From: Desulfatirhabdium butyrativorans
GTDB taxonomy: Bacteria; Desulfobacterota; Desulfobacteria; Desulfobacterales; JAIFKL01
DNA: 12,101 bases
Reading direction: 5' to 3'
NCBI GenBank assembly: GCA_022736535.1
Contig: DZCT01000119.1
Span: forward strand, 1 to 12,101
The notes under the pieces are model-generated. The model did no database searches. It was not told the origin of the DNA and saw nothing but the letters and a program-made list of their open reading frames with translations. The position numbers were made by a program, and so were the translations under genes. Below, in pieces: positions 6,968 to 12,101 of the stretch (positions are counted from its first letter, which is position 1; each line of letters begins with the position of its first letter).

Positions 6968-9497
6968 TTACGGAATTGATTTGGGAACAACCAATTCAGC
7001 TATTTCCCTTATGGAAAACGGAGAGATCAGAATTATTAAAAGTGATAAATATCAAAAAGATACAACACCGTCCTGCGTTCAGTACACAAAGAAAAAGACC
7101 GTTTTTGTCGGCGACGACGCTATCAACAGATACCGTTATGAAGTGCTGAAAGCCTTTAAATCTTTTAGTCAATCCGCCTCAATATCCGAGTTTTTAAATA
7201 CCTTTATCGAGTTCAAACGCACCATGGGTACGGATAAAAGCTATCACAGCACCTATATGGAACGCGCCTTTTCCTCAGAAGAATTGTCCGCAGAAGTTCT
7301 AATCAAATTAAAAAGCTATGTCAGAGAAGAAGACATTCATGCGGCGGTCATCACTGTTCCGGCAAAATTTCGGCAAAACCAGATTGACGCGACCCAGCGC
7401 GCAGCCGAACTTGCCGGTTTCAGCTATTGCGAGCTGTTGCAGGAACCCATTGCTGCCTCGCTTGCCTACGGCATTGACGCGGAAAACATGAACGGCCACT
7501 GGTTAGTCTTTGATTTCGGCGGCGGGACATTCGATGCGGTCTTGATGAAAGTCGCTGAAGGAATCATGAAAGTCGTGGATACCGAAGGAGACAATCATCT
7601 CGGCGGCAAAAATATTGATTATGCGATTGCGGATCATATCTTTATCCCTTATCTGAAGAAGCACTGCCGTATAGACAGGATACTTTCAGATGAGACATCT
7701 AAGATGCTGCTGAGAGACGCCCTGAAATGGTTTGCCGAAGAAACCAAAATCATTCTTTCCGCCAAAAGCGAAGCGGAAGTTTACACAGATGAGCCTGTGG
7801 GAACTGATGAAAACGGCGAAGAAATGGAACTTGAACTGACTGTAACGCTCGCTGATTATGAAAAAGCAGTGAAGCCCGTTTTTCAGCGAGCCATAGACAT
7901 TTCCATGAGACTTTTGGAAAACAACAATATCAAAGGTTCTGATTTGGAAAGAGTAGTTTTAGTCGGAGGTCCCACGCTCTCGCAAACGCTGAGAGATATG
8001 CTGACAGAACAGATTTCTCCCCGCATTGACACCCGCATTGACCCCATGACGGCAGTAGCAAAAGGCGCGGCAATATTTGCTTCAACTAAAGACATTCCGC
8101 TGCTCTTGCAGAAAAGAGACAGAGGCAAAATTCAGCTCACGCTCAAATTCCCTGAAACCACTGTGGAAATTGAGGAAAATGTCGGCATCCGCATCGAGCG
8201 GTCCCGGACAGAAGGCAATATTCCGGAAAAAATTTTTGTCGAAATCGTCCGCAATGACAGGGGATGGTCAAGCGGCAAAATCGAGATTCAGGAAGATGCG
8301 GAAGTCATTCCCATTCTTTTAACTCAGGGAAAGGCAAACGGATTTACGGTGACGCTCTTTGACGGACAGGGAAACATCTGCCCCGCGCAACCATCCGGCT
8401 TTGTCATCATTCAGGGGCTGAAAGCCGCAACGCCGACGCTGCCCTTTGCGCTCTGCATCGAAGCGCATGATACGCAGACAGGAACGCAGGTCTTACAGGC
8501 ATTGTCCGGCTTGGAGAAAAACCAGTCGCTGCCTGCAAAGGGAAAAGGAATTTTCAAAACCCAGCAGGAAATCCGCGCCGGAAACCCGCAGGATGTCATC
8601 AAAATTCCCATCTATGAAGGCACGCCGAACAGCAAAGCCGTTCACAACAACTGGGTTCACGAAGTGCTGATTACCGGAGAAAACCTGAGCGAATCCGTGC
8701 CGAAAGATGTGGACGTGGAAGTGACGCTTGAGATTGACAGTTCGAGGCGAATGAAACTGTCCGCGTATTTTCCCTATATTGATGAGACATATCAATTTGA
8801 TCTGCCGGATAATACAACAAAAGATTATGATGCGAATATGCTGGAAAATGAAATCCGAAAAGCGAAACAAAGCGTACCTGTTTTCGGAGATAAATGTGCG
8901 GCAAAGACTTCCTGTCAGGTGGAAAAGTCAGTCAATGAGTTGCAGCAGTTATCCGAATTGATAGAAAATGCCGGAAAAGATCAGGATACCAAAACGCAGG
9001 TCATGGAGCGGCTCAAAGAAGTATTGAAGGAATTGGATAAGATCAGGGCGGAAAACGAATGGCCGCAGGTAAGTGAGGAACTTGACAGCGCGCTGAAAAA
9101 AATTGTCGTAAGCCATCAGAGATACGGGAATGAGAAAACATCCCAGTTGATACTTCAGTACCGACAGCAGGCTCAGACCGTTGTTCAGCAAAGAAATGTG
9201 AAGCTTGCAAAAGAACTGACCGCCGAGATTCGCTCTTTGGATTTTGCGCTGATGAGTCAGGATATGGCTCTGTGGGTAAGCTATATCAAACGCTTTGATG
9301 AGCAGTTTGACTCACAGCCGTGGAAAGACAAAGATGCAGCCAGACAGTTGATCAATGAGGCAACGCAGTTGATTGTCTCCAATCCTTCAAAGGCGAAATT
9401 GCAGCATATTGTGAAACAGCTGGCGCTCCTGCTGCCGGAAAATGACAAACCGCTCATTGAAGACACAGACAGGGAATTGTTAAAAACGAAAATATGA
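6951..9497 (+). CDS. Divergent Hsp70 (DnaK-like) chaperone with inserted domain
   Basis: An 848-residue Hsp70, about 200 longer than DnaK. The ATPase domain (1-388) looks intact: DLGTTNS (10-16), FKR with the likely catalytic Lys89, EPIAASLAYG (165-174), FDFGGGTFD (187-195), GDNHLGG (213-219) and VLVGGPT (336-342). A short hydrophobic DIPLLLQ (381-387) resembles the interdomain linker. About 390-494 is a beta-rich segment not found in DnaK. About 497-615 then looks like the beta substrate-binding domain (FALCIEA in place of SLGIET, N-x-SLPAKG in place of NTTIPTK, IPIYEG in place of VYQGER, LEIDSSRRMKLSA in place of FDIDANGILHVSA). The rest, about 635-848, is a long helical lid-like region with coiled-coil character. 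It overlaps the GrpE-like gene by 17 bp and ends a three-gene unit. Substrates are unknown; it is probably an accessory, not the housekeeping, Hsp70. Confidence 0.92.
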   Translation: MRTKIDYGIDLGTTNSAISLMENGEIRIIKSDKYQKDTTPSCVQYTKKKTVFVGDDAINRYRYEVLKAFKSFSQSASISEFLNTFIEFKRTMGTDKSYHSTYMERAFSSEELSAEVLIKLKSYVREEDIHAAVITVPAKFRQNQIDATQRAAELAGFSYCELLQEPIAASLAYGIDAENMNGHWLVFDFGGGTFDAVLMKVAEGIMKVVDTEGDNHLGGKNIDYAIADHIFIPYLKKHCRIDRILSDETSKMLLRDALKWFAEETKIILSAKSEAEVYTDEPVGTDENGEEMELELTVTLADYEKAVKPVFQRAIDISMRLLENNNIKGSDLERVVLVGGPTLSQTLRDMLTEQISPRIDTRIDPMTAVAKGAAIFASTKDIPLLLQKRDRGKIQLTLKFPETTVEIEENVGIRIERSRTEGNIPEKIFVEIVRNDRGWSSGKIEIQEDAEVIPILLTQGKANGFTVTLFDGQGNICPAQPSGFVIIQGLKAATPTLPFALCIEAHDTQTGTQVLQALSGLEKNQSLPAKGKGIFKTQQEIRAGNPQDVIKIPIYEGTPNSKAVHNNWVHEVLITGENLSESVPKDVDVEVTLEIDSSRRMKLSAYFPYIDETYQFDLPDNTTKDYDANMLENEIRKAKQSVPVFGDKCAAKTSCQVEKSVNELQQLSELIENAGKDQDTKTQVMERLKEVLKELDKIRAENEWPQVSEELDSALKKIVVSHQRYGNEKTSQLILQYRQQAQTVVQQRNVKLAKELTAEIRSLDFALMSQDMALWVSYIKRFDEQFDSQPWKDKDAARQLINEATQLIVSNPSKAKLQHIVKQLALLLPENDKPLIEDTDRELLKTKI

Positions 9498-9536
9498 GCA
9501 CGGCTCTACTGGCTATCTTGCGTCTCTCTGCTGTAC

Positions 9537-9599
9537 GGCGGACACGCTGCGCTTTGCGCATGTAAGAAGGCGGACACGCTGCGCTGCGCTTTGTCCGCC
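9537..9599. repeat. Two copies of a GGCGGACACGCTGCGC repeat, the second a hairpin (family D)
   Basis: GGCGGACACGCTGCGCTT occurs at 9537-9554 and, with one internal change, from 9569. The second copy closes into a hairpin with TGTCCGCC at 9592-9599. It lies between the end of the Hsp70 gene and the convergent SLOG-like gene. Confidence 0.8.
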
Positions 9600-9608
9600 C
9601 TACATGCT

Positions 9609-9639
9609 CTGTAAAACGGGTTTGAAACCCGTTCTACAG
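9609..9639. terminator. Palindrome overlapping the SLOG gene stop; possible bidirectional terminator (family E)
   Basis: The 19-base perfect palindrome AACGGGTTTGAAACCCGTT (9615-9633) is extended by CTGTA/TACAG arms (9609-9613 and 9635-9639). It lies between two convergent genes, and its right arm overlaps the TAG stop of the minus-strand gene (9634-9636). There is no T-run on either strand, so rho-independent termination is weak; it may simply be a dispersed repeat. Confidence 0.55.
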
Positions 9640-10194
9640 GTTGAAACTTCTCTCAAACAATTCTGTGACCGCTCTCTTCCCGTTCTCTTCAAGATAGCGT
9701 GTTCCTGTTCCGGTGAAACGGGGCTGACTTATAACAGGCTCATCCCCTTTTTTACACTCAAACCAGTCGGTCTGATGCCATGAGAACCACGAATTACGTT
9801 TCTGATCAAAGACATATAACGGTTTGTTGCACAGTTTGGCAAACTCCGCCCCCCATCCCGTGCCGCCCTTTACAGTCTTATCCTCCAGAATCTCCCCTAC
9901 AACGTAAATCTCTCTTCCGCTGTTGATCTGATACCAGATACTTTGCAGAACCCTGCGGATCATGGGCGTTTCGGTGTAACGGCGGTTCATCAGCTTTGAA
10001 ATATATTCAAGGCTTACATCCCCGTTTTTCAGTTCATCCTGAGTCAGCACCCGCACTCCCCGCCGGCGGACAATAGCATGTCCCTCAAACGTGAAGTTTA
10101 TCTCTTCTATTCCCAAGCGTTCGGCATTTATCCCAAATTCTTCTTCAGCCCCTTTTATGCCGCCGCTGAAGAGTATGCAACCTTCTTTCTTCAT
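9634..10194 (-). CDS. SLOG/Rossmann-like nucleotide-binding protein, function unknown
   Basis: A 186-residue soluble protein. The start, CILFSGGIKGAEEEFG (6-21), has the SGG...GAe..FG pattern after a first beta strand that marks SLOG-superfamily proteins (DprA, LOG and YpsA relatives). A second glycine motif, GGTGWGAEFA (110-119), follows the strand EIYVVG (95-100) and precedes KPLYVFD (124-130), matching the phosphate-binding loop of this fold. RFTGTGTRYL (159-168) near the end recalls a conserved family tail. Such folds bind nucleotides or nucleotide-derived ligands, and some relatives act as nucleotide sensors or hydrolases; no substrate can be named here. The ATG at 10194 has AAGGAA about ten bases upstream. 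That site lies inside the apparent 3' end of another reading frame whose stop is 3 bases before this start, an operon-like spacing. Its convergent neighbour is the Hsp70. Confidence 0.7.
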   Translation of the reverse strand: MKKEGCILFSGGIKGAEEEFGINAERLGIEEINFTFEGHAIVRRRGVRVLTQDELKNGDVSLEYISKLMNRRYTETPMIRRVLQSIWYQINSGREIYVVGEILEDKTVKGGTGWGAEFAKLCNKPLYVFDQKRNSWFSWHQTDWFECKKGDEPVISQPRFTGTGTRYLEENGKRAVTELFERSFNL

Positions 10195-10197
10195 TAC

Positions 10198-10317
10198 TTA
10201 TTTTTCCTTTCTTAACAGTGCAGCTTCATCAGGATAGTCCTTTATAAATCTGTAATGATAAAAGCTGTCAAACCGTTGCCGCAGGTTCTTCAGCCTGCGG
10301 TCGCCGACTTTGCACCG
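10198..10317 (-). pseudogene. Possible 3' remnant of a lost gene upstream of the SLOG-like gene
   Basis: On the minus strand an open frame of 39 codons follows a TAG (10318-10320) and ends in TAA (10198-10200), three bases before the SLOG-like start. It contains no ATG, GTG or TTG. Its last 27 or so codons read like real protein (QRFDSFYHYRF, then IKDYPDEAALLRKEK), while the part before them is the palindromic repeat at 10279-10300. The likely history is that an upstream operon partner was cut away, with the repeat marking the break. I cannot name the parent gene, and a chance open frame is possible. Confidence 0.4.
10279..10300. repeat. Palindromic repeat CCGCAGG...CCTGCGG (family F)
   Basis: A 7-base stem (10279-10285 and 10294-10300) encloses an 8-base loop, TTCTTCAG. 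It sits in the presumed leader of the SLOG-like gene, about 85-105 bases before its start, at the upstream edge of the coding-like remnant. Confidence 0.65.
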
Positions 10318-10382
10318 CTAACGATTTTTTAAGAGTTATTTCATACGGTTAGTGTCAATATTTAATTACCAAACAATTCAGT

Positions 10383-10409
10383 ATTATACAAACCTGTCCA
10401 TTGTGTCAA
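10383..10409 (-). promoter_or_regulatory. Possible sigma70 promoter for the SLOG-like gene
   Basis: On the minus strand a perfect TTGACA (10409-10404) is followed, after 15 bases, by a perfect TATAAT (10388-10383), in an AT-rich stretch. Transcription would start near 10376 and give a leader of about 180 bases carrying the 10279-10300 hairpin. The 15-base spacer is shorter than the usual 17, so activity is uncertain. Confidence 0.4.
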
Positions 10410-10447
10410 GCATAATTTGAGAAATTGAATTTTTTTTCGCCGGCGTC

Positions 10448-10624
10448 TCTCATTCTGAGCCTAAGCCCTGAGTGTAGCGAAGGGTCAGCGAAGAATCTCT
10501 TTTTATGGCAGAGACGCAAAATCCTGCGTCTCTGCGGAAACCGGAATGCGTAGAGACACAAAATCTCGCGTCTCTACAGCTCAGAATGACACTCCTGAAT
10601 CACCCGGTTCTGCACCGTTACCCC
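10448..10624. repeat. Composite repeat: family C end carrying nested hairpins (family G)
   Basis: The right end, ATCACCCGGTTCTGCACCG then TTACCCC (10598-10623), is the inverted terminal arm of the family C element seen at 4171-4330. The left part, from 10452, holds a CATTCTGAGC...GAAGAATCT motif interrupted by a CCCTGAGTG...GAAGGGTC stretch. Between them are two hairpins: GCAGAGACGCA (10508-10518) with its perfect inverse (10525-10535), and GTAGAGAC (10550-10557) with GTCTCTAC (10570-10577). These resemble a different dispersed repeat family. The left terminal arm of the C element is missing. I see no coding region in this gap. Confidence 0.8.
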
Positions 10625-10649
10625 AAATTTTATATCAACATATTGTTAT

Positions 10650-11906
10650 TTAAATCATTTCTTTGAGCGCACGCCGGGCGCTACGGGCAGGGCGAATATC
10701 ATTCACAATCATCACTTTGATGCGCCGCCGTGCATCCCGGAGTTCTACGATGTCCCCGGGTTTCAGTTGCGTTTTTACTTTCACAAATCCGCAGCTCAAG
10801 CCTTTGGGCGTGAATCCTGCGGGTTTGTCAGGACTGGCAATGCTGTAAATCCGGTCATTGTCTCGCCCGATTCCCATGTCGGTCACACAGGTCAGTATGC
10901 CGCCGATGATGTTTCCGCCTGCATCCGCCACAACTGCCTGATCTGACGGCGTGATCTTCCGCAAGTCATCACCGGCAAAAGGATAGGTCCGGTCAGCATC
11001 TTTCGCGTTCATCAATGCCTTATCGCCGATAAATGTCTTGGTAAACCCTGTTTTTTCAGCATTGTAAGGCAGCGCAAAATCCCAAGGATGGCGGACAAAA
11101 AGCCAGTTTCCGATGTCCTGATGAGACAAAGGCAGCACCGCGCCCGCACGGAGCGAATCCCGCGCCGCCAATCCGCAGACAACTATACCGAAAGTTTTGC
11201 CCTTATCAGAAATCATTTCCCAGAGCCGGACAAAATGCGCGGGATCAATGAAAATTTCAAATCCGAATTCGCCGGTATAGCCCGTGCGGGAAAGCAGTAT
11301 GCGTGTGCCGTCTTTAAGGCGTACCGCATCGGCTTGCGGAAATGCCGGGTCAACATGTCCTTTGAAAGAAAAATAAGGCATGTTTTGGAATATTTTTTCA
11401 GGTTCTGCCAGAATTTCTTTCAGAATTTTGGCGGACATGGGACCCTGAATGTCTAACTTGCCTAATTGGTCCGTGAGGTCGCTGATTTCGACATTTCCCG
11501 CGCCTTTTTGCGCGCTCAGGTGGGCGGCGATGATGCCGCCCATGCCCGCGTTTACAACAGTCAGATAATGCTCACGGTCTGACGGATACACAATCGCATC
11601 ATCTATGACACCGCCGCTGTCGTTCAGATACGCGCCGTAAACGCATTTGCCGGGCGTCATGGATGAGGCATTCAGGTCTCTGGTAAAACAGCGTTGCAGC
11701 AGGTCATGAGCATTTGAGCCTGTAACCTTAACTGCCGCCATGTGGCTGGTATCAAACAGCCCGGCATGGGTCAGCACGGCGATATGCTCGTTTTTTGCAC
11801 CCGAGGGATACCAGAGCGGCATATTATATCCGCCGAAATCCGCCATATTTGCGCCCTGCGCCAGATGCCGCCCGTGCAGAAGGGTCTTTCGTATCTGCTT
11901 TTCCAT
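10650..11906 (-). CDS. gcvT: GcvT-family aminomethyltransferase (glycine cleavage T protein or close paralog)
   Basis: A 418-residue folate-dependent protein of the T-protein family, which moves the aminomethyl carbon of glycine from lipoyl-H protein to tetrahydrofolate. N-terminal motifs are FGGYNMPLWYPSG (24-36), EHIAVLTHAGLFDTSHM (40-56) and GGVIDDAIVY (98-107) with the family's catalytic Asp near 102-103, then VVNA (117-120). SRTGYTGEFGFEI (206-218) and GLAARDSLR (245-253) follow; the C-terminal barrel includes GGILTCVTDMGIG (335-347). In usual T proteins the last motif runs LRLEAGMPLYG; here it is LRAGAVLPLSH (252-262), so the conserved Glu is Gly, and an unusual NWLFVRHPWDFALPYN segment follows. 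It may be a lineage-specific T protein or a paralog with another methyl donor. No gcvH or gcvP is in view; the gene is flanked by repeats on both sides. Confidence 0.85.
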   Translation of the reverse strand: MEKQIRKTLLHGRHLAQGANMADFGGYNMPLWYPSGAKNEHIAVLTHAGLFDTSHMAAVKVTGSNAHDLLQRCFTRDLNASSMTPGKCVYGAYLNDSGGVIDDAIVYPSDREHYLTVVNAGMGGIIAAHLSAQKGAGNVEISDLTDQLGKLDIQGPMSAKILKEILAEPEKIFQNMPYFSFKGHVDPAFPQADAVRLKDGTRILLSRTGYTGEFGFEIFIDPAHFVRLWEMISDKGKTFGIVVCGLAARDSLRAGAVLPLSHQDIGNWLFVRHPWDFALPYNAEKTGFTKTFIGDKALMNAKDADRTYPFAGDDLRKITPSDQAVVADAGGNIIGGILTCVTDMGIGRDNDRIYSIASPDKPAGFTPKGLSCGFVKVKTQLKPGDIVELRDARRRIKVMIVNDIRPARSARRALKEMI

Positions 11907-11913
11907 GACATTT

Positions 11914-11919
11914 CCTCCT
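11914..11919 (-). promoter_or_regulatory. Strong Shine-Dalgarno that fixes the gcvT start
   Basis: On the minus strand AGGAGG lies seven bases before the ATG at 11906. A longer reading from TTG at 11930 would place this site inside the coding region and add eight residues (SESGGNV and the initiator) not expected in the family, so the ATG is preferred. Confidence 0.85.
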
Positions 11920-11945
11920 GATTCAGACAAGTTTTATTAAAAAAA

Positions 11946-12097
11946 GCGGTAGCGGTGTAGAAGTAAGTGATTCGGATGTGTCATTCTGAGCGGAGCGAAG
12001 AATCTCATTTCTACAATATGCTGATGTGTCATTCTGAGCAGAGCGAAGAATCTCAGTGATGACAGACAGAGATTCTTCACTGCGTTCAGAATGACAG
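11946..12097. repeat. Third copy of the family C inverted-repeat element, running to the window edge
   Basis: The left arm GCGGTAGCGGTGTAGAAG (11946-11963) matches the arms at 4171-4198 and 4301-4330. Inside, a 33-base unit beginning GATGTGTCATTCTGAGC is present twice in direct order (11975-12007 and 12023-12055), and an inverted version ends in CAGAATGACA (12068-12096). The right outer arm would lie beyond the window. It lies about 40 bases upstream of gcvT, in the place a promoter would be expected; I see no convincing promoter in 11931-12101. Confidence 0.85.
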
Positions 12098-12101
12098 GGA
12101 T

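Noticed and set aside
11088..11456. 122-residue plus-strand open frame
   Set aside because: It is a shadow of the gcvT-like gene on the opposite strand.
11907..11930. TTG start that lengthens the GcvT-like protein by 8 residues
   Set aside because: A strong AGGAGG lies seven bases before the ATG at 11906, inside the proposed extension.
11975..12096. Repeated 33-base units as a CRISPR array
   Set aside because: Only two direct copies with a 15-base gap and one inverted copy; there are no regular spacers and no cas genes.

Overview
The window looks like a chromosomal segment of a Gram-negative anaerobe. My best guess is a sulfate-reducing Desulfobacterota of the Desulfonema / large-genome Desulfobacteraceae kind. 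The basis is the separate small TyrA and PheA proteins, the CFI-box/Hsp70 gene pair, and the very heavy load of short hairpin repeats in almost every intergenic gap. The taxonomic guess is inference; there is no rRNA or other marker gene here.

Layout. (1) Positions 1-224 hold no recognisable gene but carry a roughly 100-bp inverted pair of a hairpin repeat. (2) Positions 225-4119 (+) are an aromatic amino acid block: chorismate synthase (aroC), a class I PLP aminotransferase, a TyrA-type prephenate/arogenate dehydrogenase and a PheA-type dehydratase with an ACT domain. The last three are coupled by 4-bp ATGA overlaps. Together they take EPSP to chorismate and, given a chorismate mutase encoded elsewhere, prephenate to tyrosine and phenylalanine. 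(3) Positions 4120-4451 are a repeat-filled gap around a 160-bp inverted-repeat element. (4) Positions 4452-9497 (+) hold three overlapping genes that look like an accessory Hsp70 machine: a 591-aa protein with a J-like N-terminus lacking HPD and a C-terminal CFI-box, a 247-aa two-helix membrane protein ending in a GrpE-like domain, and an 848-aa Hsp70 with an extra beta-rich segment between its ATPase and substrate-binding parts. (5) Positions 9498-9633 are a convergent gap with two hairpin repeats. (6) Positions 9634-10194 (-) encode a SLOG/Rossmann-like protein, preceded by what appears to be the surviving 3' tail of a lost gene and a possible sigma70 promoter. (7) Positions 10318-10649 are mostly repeats, including one element nested in another. 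(8) Positions 10650-11906 (-) encode a GcvT-family aminomethyltransferase with an altered folate-site motif. (9) Positions 11931-12101 hold another copy of the inverted-repeat element.

The most interesting system is the three-gene chaperone locus. It keeps the logic of DnaJ-GrpE-DnaK, but the exchange factor is membrane-anchored, the J-like partner has lost its signature tripeptide and gained a CFI-box tail, and the Hsp70 carries an inserted domain. The second theme is repeats: at least seven families of short palindromic elements occupy the gaps, overlap stop codons, and in one case have been read into the end of a protein.
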